A stretch of 64,000 nucleotides of DNA from Sarocladium kiliense (taxonomy: Eukaryota > Ascomycota > Sordariomycetes > Hypocreales > Sarocladiaceae), in contig JAUZTG010000029.1 in NCBI GenBank assembly GCA_030734395.1, positions 6,696,001 to 6,760,000 of the forward strand. Reading direction: 5' to 3'. The stretch's first letter is position 1. Each line of letters begins with the position of its first letter. A program made the translations under genes and the position numbers. Below, one piece after another: positions 24,556-34,414 of the stretch. The notes under the pieces are model-generated. The model saw nothing but the letters and a program-made list of their open reading frames with translations. It did no database searches and was not told the origin of the DNA.

Positions 24556-27500
24556 TCAAGCAAGGGGCTCTCGCACCGAAGCTAATGCTGCTGAAGAGTG
24601 ATCTTCTTCTTCCTCACCTTCAGCCGCGTCGCTCTTCGCATTCTCGTCGTCGTCAACATTGGCGAATCTGCTGCCTGCCAGGCCCTTGGGCTTCGATGGT
24701 GTCGCATTAGCCTGCATAATGTTGTTAGCAATGACTTTTTCCCGAATATTCTCTGAAACACAACAAACCTTGGCCTCGGCAATCTCAGCATCCTTGACCT
24801 TGAGCTGCGCCTCAAGCTCCTCCACCTTCTTCTCACCCTCCTGAATCTTCGTGAGGGACTCCTCCAGCTTCTCCTCGACGGCCTTGACCTTCTTCTCGGC
24901 CTCCTCAACGAGAGTAGTCATGCTATCGTTGAGATCCTTGTAGTCAGCCGCAGCAGTCTGGCTCTTCGCATCGGCTTCAGCGCGGTGCGCCTCAAGGTCC
25001 TTGCGGCTCAGCTCGAGATCGTCTTTCATCTCAGTCAAGGCATTCTGCACCTTGGTCAATTCTGCCTTAAGCTCTGCCTCCTGTGCAGCAAGGGCCTCGG
25101 CATGAGCCTGCTTAGCAGCCTCGAGCTCCTTCTTGAGAGCATCAGCAGCAGAAGTATCGGGCTTGACGCTCTTGGCAGCATCTAGGTCCGCCAGGGCGGT
25201 CATACGCTCCATCTTCTCCTGGGCGAGCTGCTGGCTCATCTCAGCGACCTCCGCCTCTGCGTTCTCCAGTGCCTCCTGGGCGGCCCTGAGCGAGGTGTTG
25301 AGCTGCTCGTTGGTGGCGGCGTGCTCAGCAATCTTCTCGAAGGTGGAACGGTGCTCAGCCTTCATGTCGTCCATCTGCTGAGTCTGCGAGGCGCTGAGCT
25401 CTTCCATGTCCTTCTTGTACTTCTCCCTCTCGGCCTTGATGGCATCCATATCGGATAGGAAGGTGTCCATGTTCTTGCTCTGCGTCTCGAGTAGACGCTC
25501 AATTTCGGAGGCATTCTCCTGTTCAAGCTCGCGTCTGACATCAGCGATAGCCTGCTCGGTGCCAGCCTGTGCAGCTTCGAGAGCCTCCTTGGCCGCGGCC
25601 AGTTGCTCTTTCAAGCTGGTCAGCTCAGCAGTGTGGCTGTCTCCGGCGTCCTTGGCAGCAGCCAGCTCAGTCTGGTGGCTTGCAAGGGCCTTCTCAAGCT
25701 CTTCAGCATGTGACTTCTTCAGGCTCTCAATAGCCTCACTGTGAGACACTACAAGAGCCTCAAGTTCCTGGGCGTGCGAGGAACTGCCCTCGGACTTGAG
25801 AGCCTCAAGCTTCTCAGCATGACTTGCCTGCAGAGCCTCCAGCTCTTGAGCATGCTTCGATGAACCTTCACCGAGTAGCTTCTCCCTCTCGTCAGCAGCC
25901 TCCTTCTTGAGAGACTCAACAACCTCTTCGTGGGACTTCTTCAAGTCTTCAAGAGCTTGAGCGTGATTGGTCTCTGCCTCACTCTTGATGACTTCGAGCT
26001 GCTGCTTGTGGCTAGCCTTGAGGTCCTCTAGCTCGCTGAGGTGGGTATCATTGGCACCATTCTTGGCCAACTCGAGCTCTTCTGCGTGACTAGCGCGCAG
26101 GGCAGCAAGGTTGTCTTGGTGCTCCTTTTCCTTGGCCTCGAGGGCGGCCACTGCGGCAGCGTGCTCAGCTTTAGCAGCCTCGAGAGCATGTGTGCTGCCA
26201 TCAGCGGCCGCAGATGAGGACTTGGTGAGCTCTTCGTGCTGGGACTTCAGCTCTGTGTGCTGCGTCTGCAGCTCCTGGTGCTGCCCCTCCAGGTCCTCAA
26301 ACTTTCGCCTGAAGTGGGCCTCGCCCTGAAGAGCCTCAATCTCCTGCTCGTAGTCCTTGGAAATCTGCGCCAGACGCTCCTCGTTGGTGGCCTTGATCTT
26401 GGTCACCTCTTCCTCCTTGGAAGCGAGCGCCTGCTCGGCTTCATCGACCTTGGCTTTGGCAGTAGCCAGCTCCTCCTGGACCTTGGCAAGCTCTTCCTTG
26501 GCCGAAGTGAGCTCATCCTCCTTTGCATTCAGGCTCTCCTGGAGCTTAGCAATATCGGCGCTAGTGGTCTCGACGCTGGCCTTGACGCTCTCGGCGGACT
26601 GCTCCGCAGTCTCCAGCTTGGCCTTGAGGTCGGCAATCTCGGCCTCCATAGCAGTGACCTGGGTGATGTGGGCCTCTTCCTCTGTCTTGGCCTTGTCCTC
26701 GTTGGCACTCTCCAGAGCAGCCTGGGAGGCGGTCAGCTCATCAATCTTCTTTTGCAGCTCTGCGAGGGAAGCCTCGTGGCTGGTCTTGAGCTCGGCAATG
26801 GCAGCTTCATGAGAGGAGCTGTCGGCCTGGCCCTGGTCGAGCTGCTCCTTGTGCTTGGCCTCCAGAGCCTGGACAGCGGCATCATGCTCCTGGGACAGAG
26901 ATGATCGCAGCCCGTCAAGTTTCGCTGAGTGCTCCTCTGTTGCTTTTTCAAGCGCAGCCTCGCTCTCCCGGATCTTGTCCTCGTTCTCGTTTCGAACTGT
27001 CTCCAGCGACTGCTTGACAGCCTCAAGCTCGGATTCAAGTGCCTCCTTGGCGCCAGTTGCTTCAGCGAGGTCCGTCTTGAGCTTCTCGAGCTCGCCTTCG
27101 GCAGCCTCAAGCTTCTGAGTTACCTCAGAGACCTGAGCTTCCAGCGCGGCCACGGCAGCTTCATGCTCAGCTGAAGCATCAGTTCCAGTAGCCTCGGCAG
27201 AGTCCTTGTCGGCCTGCTCACCAAGCTCCGCAACCTTGTCTTCGGAAGACTTGACCTGGGCTTTCAGACTCTCAATCTCAGCCTCACCCTCGGCAACCTT
27301 GGCCTTGAGCTCCTCGATCTCCTTGGCAGCTTCGGCATCGGGCTTCGCGGTGGCGGTACGGGAGGCAAGGCTGGTACGGGGAGCAGTGGTAGCTCCGCCA
27401 AGAGTAGAAAGCCTCTTCCTCGGCTCGGCGGTGGTGGTAGAGGCCGCAGTCGTGCGAGTGGTGGAGGGGCGGGTCGTTCCCGTGGTAGTCGCAGACGCGG

Positions 27501-28026
27501 TGGTTCTGGCGGTTGTCGTCCTGGGGCTGGCAGTGGAGGTGGTAGAAGTCGCAGGCTTGCGCAGAGCCGGGGTGGTCTTGCTGCTAGGGCTCGAAGTGAG
27601 GGTGCTCGTCCTGCGAGATGTGGTTGAGGAAGCCACTGACTTCTTCTCGTCCTCGCTGGCACTGACGCTGGGGCGGCTGCGGTGGGTGGAAGTGGTCGTT
27701 GGGACGTTACGGCGAAGGGTTGTGGTGGTAGGAGGTCTCGTAGGAGGCTTGCTCAGACCGCCAGTAGCTCGGGAAGATGCCGTGCCAGACGTGGCTGAGG
27801 CCCGAGCAGCAGTAGTGGCCGTAGCTGCGAGAGGACGTCGAGTGGTCGTGGTTGCGGTTCCAGCTGGACGCTTGGTTGCTGCCGTCGCTGGCTTGGTCTC
27901 GGAGGTGCTCTTTGCTGGAGCTTCGGGCGAGGTGGCAGGCTCAGAGGGAGCAGGCGTAGACTCAGCCGAGGGAGTGGCGGGAGCCTCGTCAGGCTGAGCC
28001 ACCGGGGCGTTCTCGATGTCGGACAT
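24556..28026 (-). CDS. Large coiled-coil protein with basic Ser/Thr/Ala-rich N-terminus
   Basis: The frame is open for 1156 codons from ATG 28026. Near the 3' end a 57-bp segment (24768..24712) has a GTTTGT donor, a GCTAACAAC branch site and an ATGCAG acceptor. It is probably a stopless intron of 19 codons; the spliced protein would be 1137 residues. Residues 1 to about 235 are low complexity, rich in T, S, A, R and P with many basic dipeptides. From about 235 the chain is nearly continuous heptad coiled coil (A/E/L/K/Q). Inside it is a degenerate tandem motif HAQELEALxxSHAEKLEAL. The tail is acidic (AEGEEEED). A basic disordered head on a long coiled coil recalls cytoskeletal, spindle-pole or tether proteins, but no specific family is recognised. 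Antisense open frames over this gene are compositional shadows. Confidence 0.82.
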   Translation of the reverse strand: MSDIENAPVAQPDEAPATPSAESTPAPSEPATSPEAPAKSTSETKPATAATKRPAGTATTTTRRPLAATATTAARASATSGTASSRATGGLSKPPTRPPTTTTLRRNVPTTTSTHRSRPSVSASEDEKKSVASSTTSRRTSTLTSSPSSKTTPALRKPATSTTSTASPRTTTARTTASATTTGTTRPSTTRTTAASTTTAEPRKRLSTLGGATTAPRTSLASRTATAKPDAEAAKEIEELKAKVAEGEAEIESLKAQVKSSEDKVAELGEQADKDSAEATGTDASAEHEAAVAALEAQVSEVTQKLEAAEGELEKLKTDLAEATGAKEALESELEAVKQSLETVRNENEDKIRESEAALEKATEEHSAKLDGLRSSLSQEHDAAVQALEAKHKEQLDQGQADSSSHEAAIAELKTSHEASLAELQKKIDELTASQAALESANEDKAKTEEEAHITQVTAMEAEIADLKAKLETAEQSAESVKASVETTSADIAKLQESLNAKEDELTSAKEELAKVQEELATAKAKVDEAEQALASKEEEVTKIKATNEERLAQISKDYEQEIEALQGEAHFRRKFEDLEGQHQELQTQHTELKSQHEELTKSSSAAADGSTHALEAAKAEHAAAVAALEAKEKEHQDNLAALRASHAEELELAKNGANDTHLSELEDLKASHKQQLEVIKSEAETNHAQALEDLKKSHEEVVESLKKEAADEREKLLGEGSSKHAQELEALQASHAEKLEALKSEGSSSHAQELEALVVSHSEAIESLKKSHAEELEKALASHQTELAAAKDAGDSHTAELTSLKEQLAAAKEALEAAQAGTEQAIADVRRELEQENASEIERLLETQSKNMDTFLSDMDAIKAEREKYKKDMEELSASQTQQMDDMKAEHRSTFEKIAEHAATNEQLNTSLRAAQEALENAEAEVAEMSQQLAQEKMERMTALADLDAAKSVKPDTSAADALKKELEAAKQAHAEALAAQEAELKAELTKVQNALTEMKDDLELSRKDLEAHRAEADAKSQTAAADYKDLNDSMTTLVEEAEKKVKAVEEKLEESLTKIQEGEKKVEELEAQLKVKDAEIAEAKVCCVSENIREKVIANNIMQANATPSKPKGLAGSRFANVDDDENAKSDAAEGEEEEDHSSAALASVREPLA

Positions 28027-29225
28027 GGCTCGTGGAGAGAGGTGAAGGACGATGCGTAGTCAAAGGCAAGCTGGGAGATGAAGGTCAGCCAATGCAGCTT
28101 TGGATGGTAACCGAAGGTAGGGAAGGCATGTCGAGCAGGATAGACCCCTGGATAGTAGAATGGCATAAAGTGTGGTACGCAATGCTGGGTGTCAGGACTT
28201 ACCGCTTCCAATCAATCAAATTAGCCTCTCTGCAGTTCAGCGACGCGTCTAGATGGATGGATAGTTTCCAAGGGTCGCGACAGGGGAATCAAGCTTGGGA
28301 ACTCAGCAAAGAGAACACACAAACACGCAACAAGCAGACAGACGCTGGCTGACTGGGAGCAGAATGCAACCGGACTGACGATGATGCTGCTATAGCAGAG
28401 AACTATGAGGGAGGGAGGGAGGGAGTGAGGGATGCCAGGGGGAGGAGAGGCAGAGGAGAAAGGGAATTGACAGGTGGTGGTGCTGGCAGTAGTGGTGGCA
28501 GTGGTGGTCGTAGTGGCTGCAACGTCGCGAATAATTATTTCAGTAGCCAGCCAGAGGCACCTCTCCTTTCCTGTCAAGCCCCAGCACCCGCACCAGCACC
28601 TGCCAGGCCTACCTAAGCGACTCCCTAGCTGTCCCCCCATTTCCCGTCAGGTCGAGGTCTCCACTCCCAACGCACACACACCTTTCGCGTCCCCTGTCGC
28701 CGCTTGGTCCTTACCGCCATTCGACCAGGCCACAGCTTCAGCTCTAAATTAGCAGAATCAACCACCGACTAAACTGTCACCGCCCAATTTCCTGCCTGAG
28801 CGCCATTCAAACCCCATGTGACCTGTGACATCTCTCTAACTCGCTCGGCTACCGGCTTGTTGCCGATGCCGTCCGTCTGTTCGCTCTGCAATAACCACTC
28901 TGGCTCTGTTCACCGTTTAGCGCGTCAATGCCCCTGCGCACTAACCACCGCGTACCTTGAGGACCCATATGACCCGGCCAGCCGTCTCAGGCACCCTCAT
29001 TACCATGTATCACAGGATTCTGAACAGAGGAAGGGAAAGGCTAATGGATTGACTCTGAACGTAGTGTTTCTACTCCCAGCGCGTGGCCAGCAATTGATGT
29101 CCACGAAGAGAGCGCCAAAAATAACAAATATTGTAGCAATTGGGGAATCAAAAGAAACAACGCCTGCTCTCACCCGTATCCCATATCCCATGTCCCCATC
29201 ATCCATTGCCAGACCCTGAACGGCA
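28027..29225. other. Intergenic upstream of coiled-coil gene, with GGGA repeat
   Basis: 1.2 kb that should contain the promoter and 5' UTR of the minus-strand coiled-coil gene and the 3' UTR of the next minus-strand gene. A GAGG/GGGA tetranucleotide run occurs near 28405-28430. No gene seen. Confidence 0.4.
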
Positions 29226-31307
29226 CTACACACGCATCTGCTGACTAGACGCAATAAAAGCCCGGAACCGCTTCTCCATTGCCTCCTTCCTCGCCTTCAC
29301 CTCCGCCTCTCTCTTCTCCCGAGCTCGTCGATCTTGTTTCTTCAGCATCGCGATCCTGCGTTGCCGAGCCTCCTCTTGCTCCCGTTCTTCCCTGTCTTGT
29401 TCGAGCTGCTCGGCTATCGCCTGGTCCTCATCTCTGCTATCTTCGAAGGGGTCTTCTTCCTCTTCTTCACCATCTAGATCGATAACGGTCGAGCGGAATG
29501 GTTGCTGGGGTGTACTTCTCAGTGGTAGAGTAGCTTGTACTGGCGACGTGAGGCTTTGCCGTATCTTCTGCGTCGAAGCGATAAAAGCAGACATCCGTGC
29601 CTCGCGCTCCTCGTTTCTCTCCTGCTCCTCCAGCTGTCGAGCCTCTTCAATCCTCCCATCTCGCTCTTTAGCCAGCCTCAATCGTTCCGGATCCCGATCC
29701 TCGATGATTCTCAACCCCTCGTCCACGCTCCGCTGGAAACTCGCCAGCTGATCATGTAATCGTTCCAATGGCTTGTGATCCTCATCTGCTTTGATCCGAT
29801 ACTCCCTGAGATCTCCCCATAACTTCATGATGACTTCGATGAGGTAACTGGTGATGCCCAAGCTCACATTGGTAAAGTGACCAGCAGAGACAGCCTCAAA
29901 ATGCCCATCCCCGGCATTGGATGCACCGCCAAGGCGGAAAGATTCGCAGAGTGTGAGCACCAACAACGGTATGAACACTCTTGTCGTAGCCTCTGCTGCC
30001 GCGGCAGGTCTATTTTGCTCATCTCGTCTCACCCCAGAGATAAGCACATCGCCCAGGTTATTCGCCATGTCCTGAGTCCATGTCACGACTTTCTTCAGGT
30101 CGTCGAGATTGTCAGAAAAGTGGGCGTTCTGCTCATCCGCGCGAGGCATCTTCGGAGAGTCCTGTATAATCTCATTGAGCGAATCAATGGCCCATAGCAA
30201 GTCTTTTGCGCCGGACCATTTTGACAAGCCGTACTTGCGGAGTCGTTTGTGCCACCTCTTTTCAGACTCATTCGCTTTTCTCAAGAGGGTCTGTCGGCAG
30301 TCAGTATTCAAGCCAGTCCAATTCTTGGACGATACCGTCTTTTCCAAGTATGCCAACTTGTCAGCTCGGACTTTGACGACAGGCCGCTTCTGTTCTAGGC
30401 CTGGGCGGCCATGTAGTTCCAGGTACGCCACGATATCATCTTCAGGTGCCAATGATACCCTGCCTTCATGTTCGGACCCTGCATCACGTGCCTCGTTGTC
30501 CCCGCCGTCCTCGTCCTCTTGGACTGCATGATTGTTTGTGTCCTGCTCTGCGTCTTGTACTGAGTTGTTCTCCGCATTATCACCACCTTCTTGGAGCGAG
30601 TCGTCTTCTTCGCCCCGTTCGCTTCCTACGAACAGCGACGAGTCACTCCGAGCGTCTGCTTCGGGCTCGTCACTGCTCTGGCGCGTCCGAAGGATGACAT
30701 TCTGAGTCTCGGGCGCCAGAATGACTTGACCAGTAGAAGGCTCAGCGACCAGCGTCCGCTGATCTCTTGAACCCCGAGTCCTGATCCTGGTGTTGTACGA
30801 CAAGTGCGATTGTACCGGTACTGACTCTTGTGGGCTATGTCCTAGTGCTTCTGCTTGTTGCTCTTCTTCAGGCTCTTCCTCGGGTGCAGGCTGTTGCTCC
30901 TGAGCCGGTCTTTGATTCCTTCTGTTCGTGGGTAGAACGTCACCGCGAATGCCCTCGTTGACGCTTGCGAGGAATGCGTCGCTTGGTCTCGAATCTTCTT
31001 CCTCGTCTTCTCCATTCTGAGCGTCATCACGTGTTGCCTCTGCAGTCTGCTCCCTCACTTCCGGCTCCTTTTTCTGAGTGCGCCTCCGTTTTCTTGGTGG
31101 CTGCTCAGGAACAGACTGTTCTCCTCTGGTCTCATTGACTCGCCTTGAGCGGCGCGTCGGTTGCTCTGCAGGCGGTGCTGCTGTGCTTCGCCTTGTCGTC
31201 CTTTTTGAAGGTCCTTCTTCCCGTTCATTGGGCGAGGACAGAGGAAAGTCGTAGATTTCATGCGTGGCTGATTGTCTAACAGCGCTGCGAAGGTTGGAAC
31301 GAGCCAT
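29226..31307 (-). CDS. Hypothetical nuclear protein with SUMO-interaction-like motif
   Basis: Single exon, 693 residues, start at ATG 31307 (gccATGGCT context). Residues 1 to about 300 are disordered, with basic clusters (PRKRRRTQKK at 71-80, a likely nuclear signal) and acidic stretches. Residues about 305-530 look folded: LEKTVSSKNWTGLN, WHKRLRKYGLSKWSGAKDLLWAID, then hydrophobic segments (RVFIPLLVLTLCESFRLGG; VSLGITSYLIEVIMKLWGDL). After a charged helix, STVIDLDGEEEEED (VIDL at 608-611) matches the hydrophobic-core-plus-acidic pattern of a SUMO-interaction motif. The C-terminus is a long E/R/K-rich helix. AF[I/L]AS occurs three times, at 111, 574 and 683. I do not recognise the family; nuclear location is inferred from composition. 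Confidence 0.75.
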   Translation of the reverse strand: MARSNLRSAVRQSATHEIYDFPLSSPNEREEGPSKRTTRRSTAAPPAEQPTRRSRRVNETRGEQSVPEQPPRKRRRTQKKEPEVREQTAEATRDDAQNGEDEEEDSRPSDAFLASVNEGIRGDVLPTNRRNQRPAQEQQPAPEEEPEEEQQAEALGHSPQESVPVQSHLSYNTRIRTRGSRDQRTLVAEPSTGQVILAPETQNVILRTRQSSDEPEADARSDSSLFVGSERGEEDDSLQEGGDNAENNSVQDAEQDTNNHAVQEDEDGGDNEARDAGSEHEGRVSLAPEDDIVAYLELHGRPGLEQKRPVVKVRADKLAYLEKTVSSKNWTGLNTDCRQTLLRKANESEKRWHKRLRKYGLSKWSGAKDLLWAIDSLNEIIQDSPKMPRADEQNAHFSDNLDDLKKVVTWTQDMANNLGDVLISGVRRDEQNRPAAAAEATTRVFIPLLVLTLCESFRLGGASNAGDGHFEAVSAGHFTNVSLGITSYLIEVIMKLWGDLREYRIKADEDHKPLERLHDQLASFQRSVDEGLRIIEDRDPERLRLAKERDGRIEEARQLEEQERNEEREARMSAFIASTQKIRQSLTSPVQATLPLRSTPQQPFRSTVIDLDGEEEEEDPFEDSRDEDQAIAEQLEQDREEREQEEARQRRIAMLKKQDRRAREKREAEVKARKEAMEKRFRAFIASSQQMRV

Positions 31308-31852
31308 GGCTGAGGGTGTTGTTTAACGAGTCTTGGTCTTGGGCCATGAGGTGCTTCTAGTGTTGGGGGAATCGGCTGAATAGAGGCCCTAGTGGAATTT
31401 CTTGGTGAGCAAAAATGAGTGGCATAGAGACTATTGTCTCTAGAAATTCATGAGACGGGGAGTGCAAGTGCTGCAACCCATTCATTGCGTGAATGAAAGC
31501 GACGATGAAGCAAGCCAACCTCACCCATACTCACAGGAATCGCGTGGCTGGGCTGCATGGACGCGTTGAGTGAGGCCGTAACCCTGGGAGAGCGTTGTCT
31601 AACCCTGACGTCGCGGGGTCCCTGATCTGGTCAACGTGACGGATGTGGGGGCAACATGAAGCTCTTCCATCCATTTCTCATCACCATTCGCTTCCTTTCA
31701 CGACTTCTATACTAGAAGTGAAAGCCAAAGCCAGGGTATCAAAGCTTCTTCTTGATCATAAAGACGATACTTGTCATCAGCAAGGCTAGTCTTTGCTTCA
31801 CAACCTGCAACTTCCCATACTGGCAGCACCACCCAGCGCTGCATCCCCCACC
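31308..31852. promoter_or_regulatory. Shared divergent promoter region
   Basis: 545 bp between the start codons of the SIM-motif gene (-) and the PP2A activator (+). It must carry both promoters and 5' UTRs. No discrete element is assigned. Confidence 0.4.
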
Positions 31853-33282
31853 ATGGCTACAGCTTCGGAACCCTCAGAGCCATCTCCAGCAGCAGCAGCA
31901 AGTCTCCCAACTCTTGAGATCCTCGACCCTTCTACTCCCAAAACCTTCAAGAAGCCCGCAAAATGCATCCACGAAGGTCCAGACGTCTCCCGCTTCCTTA
32001 CATCCCTCGCCTACCGCGACATCGGCATCTTCGTCATGCAGCTCAACCACGCTCTCATCCCTCGCCATCAACCTGGCACCAGTGTCCCGCGCATGTTTCC
32101 CTTGACACCTAACAAACAACCCTCTACTCCTTCCATTCTAGCGTTGAAGACTTTGCTTGAGAATGTTGAAGCTCTCATCGCTCAGGCACCACCGGATCCC
32201 GGACCGAGGAGGTTCGGCAATGTGAGCTTCAGAAAGTGGCATGGGCTGTTGGAAGAGCAGATGGCCGCTTTTCTTGGAGAGGGGAAGATTGGAGAGACAT
32301 TCGAAACTAGCGGAGACGCTGGTGGTGCGTTGGAAGAGGTTGGCAGCTACTTCCTTGGTGGCTTCGGCAGCTCACAAAGACTGGACTACGGTACGGGACA
32401 TGAGCTGAGTTTCTTGGCTTTCTTGGGATGTCTCTGGAAATTGGGATACTTCCAAGATGGTCAACAGGGAGGAGACATCGAAAGAGAGATCGTCCTCCAC
32501 GTCTTCGAACAGTGAGTCGCCCCTCTTCATATCCCAGTACCGTTCTAACGACCTATAGATACCTCACCGTCATCCGCAAACTCATTCTCACATACAACCT
32601 TGAACCCGCCGGCTCCCACGGCGTCTGGGGCCTGGACGACCACTTCTTCTTGCCCTACATCTTCGGATCCGCCCAATTCACCCGCCCCATCAACGACACC
32701 GACCCGACGCCTCTCGAGGGTTCCGTCCGCGGCGCCCCGAAACCCAGCGACGTGACCTCCGTCGAGAAGGTCAACGACTACCGCTCGTCGAACATGTATT
32801 TCTCTGCGATTGGGTTTATCAACGATGTGAAGAAGGGCCCGTTTTGGGAACATAGTCCGATTTTGTTTGATGTTTCGGGGATTAGGGACGGGTGGGGGAA
32901 GATCAACAAGGGCATGATCAAGATGTTCAATGCGGAGGTTTTATCCAAGTTCCCCGTTGTGCAGCATTTCCCCTTCGGCTCGCTCTTCTCGTGGGATCAG
33001 GATCCGAAGGCTGCTGTGCCGACACAGAGTGTTCATATGGCGAATCAGCCACCGACTATGGCGCCGCCGCCGGGAGGTGTTGTTACAGGAACGGCTGCAC
33101 CGTGGGCTCAGGCGACACAAATGCCCTCCACAACTGGTAATGCTGGCATTCCATACACGAGAATGGCGCCCCCAGGACCAAGGACAGGGTCATTAGCTGC
33201 CCATCCACCAACAGGCGAGTCAGGGAGATCAGAGTCGGCGAGTGCACAGATCACGGTGACCAAAGCGCCATGGGCCAAGTGA
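31853..33282 (+). CDS. rrd1: Ser/Thr protein phosphatase 2A activator (PTPA; prolyl isomerase)
   Basis: Two exons, 31853..32511 and 32559..33282 (47-bp intron, GTGAGT/ATAG), 460 residues. PTPA signatures: residues 60-110 ([22 protein letters not shown]), the [10 protein letters not shown] segment, [15 protein letters not shown], then across the splice [40 protein letters not shown] and [24 protein letters not shown]. This family reactivates PP2A catalytic subunits through peptidyl-prolyl isomerisation and metal loading, in cytosol and nucleus. After about residue 340 there is a disordered Pro/Thr/Ala-rich tail ending in TKAPWAK, which is why I prefer the Rrd1 over the shorter Rrd2 paralogue; that choice is less certain than the family. 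Confidence 0.92.
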
Positions 33283-33539
33283 TACCCCAGTATGAAGGAA
33301 AATGGCATAGATAGATCTTGATTAATACTAGCGCACTGGATTCCCAGAGGGGGTATATAGAATTCGCACAAAGAAGGCCGCACCAAGTCTCAAAAATTGA
33401 GAGATTGTGAACAAAAGATCCAAGAAGCACACAATTTGTGAAGGTCACCGCCCTTCCGACTACACTGTCAGTTAGCTCTCATTCCCATATCCTGCTTCGG
33501 TAGCATGGCACCGCCCGTTGCTCCAGGTCGGCAGGCATT

Positions 33540-34414
33540 TTATGCAACGGGAGCAGTCGGGGCAGCGGCGGGAGCAGCAGCTGGGGCAGGAACTGGAGCT
33601 GGGGCAGGAACCTCCTCCTTCTTGACCTCTTCTTCCTTGGGGGCCTCAGGAGCAGCCTCGGTAGCAGCAGCAGGGGTCGGGGCCGGAGCCGGGGCAGCAG
33701 CAGGTTCAGGGGCGGGAGCCGTCTCGGTCTTTGGGGGCTCAGTGGTTTCGGCCGGCGGCTCAGCTGTGGAATTATTAGCATTTTTGTTCTCGCCCCTTCT
33801 GGGGGTGTCTGGAGGTGATGTACCTGGGGCTGAGATGCCGGGAGCAGCACCCTCGACTTCGGGCTTCGCCTCAGCCTTAGCTTCAGGGGCGGGCGCAGAA
33901 GGTTCGGCTGTGAGCTGGGTGTTAGACGAGTATATCTCGCATACGTGCGGAAGCTTTTCTTGGGCCTTTGGAGATAGCGAAACAGGACATGGAAACCGCT
34001 TCACAGGATGATCACTTCAAGAGGAGACATGACAAGCAAGCAAGCAAGGAGAATTGAGACGTATGCGCACAACAAAAATTCGCCACGACATGATGTCCGT
34101 CCCTTGTTTAAGATCAAATACAGCATATTCTCCCACTGGGTAGAGGCAGACGTACCAGCCGGTGCAGGATCAGCAGGAGCTGTCTTTGTAAAGTCGGGGT
34201 CCGCGGCGGCGGTGGCAGGGGTTGGATTCTCGGCAGGTTTGGTCTCGTCGGCAGGAGGAGCAGTCGTAGTGGAAGATTGCTTCTCCGAGGATTTCTTGAA
34301 GGCAGCCTTGAGCTTTGCCTTGAGGTTATCGAAGGCGTGGATTGCTGGAGTGTCTTAGCCGCTGTGAAAGAGGAGATAGGAGAAGTGGAGGATGGACGTA
34401 CGGATTCCAGGCAT
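33540..34414 (-). CDS. Small Pro/Ala/Glu-rich protein, function unknown
   Basis: Model with three exons on the minus strand: 34414..34402 (MPGI), 34344..34156, 33907..33540; introns 57 bp (GTACGT, GCTAAG branch, CCAG) and 248 bp (GTACGT/ACAG); 189 residues. The first 30 residues (PIHAFDNLKAKLKAAFKK) could form an amphipathic basic helix. The rest is a run of Ala-Pro-Glu-Lys low complexity, disordered. The phases of both joins agree, which is the main support. The second intron is long for this genome and could contain another exon. It converges with the PP2A activator (257-bp gap). No function assigned. Confidence 0.6.

Noticed and set aside
26236..27997. Plus-strand open frames of 222 and 263 codons
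   Set aside because: Leu-, Ser- and Val-rich mirror translations of the GC-rich repetitive coiled-coil gene on the minus strand.
22178..28026. P450 and neighbours as a secondary-metabolite cluster
   Set aside because: No polyketide synthase, NRPS, terpene synthase, transporter or pathway regulator beside it; neighbours are a membrane protein and a coiled-coil protein.
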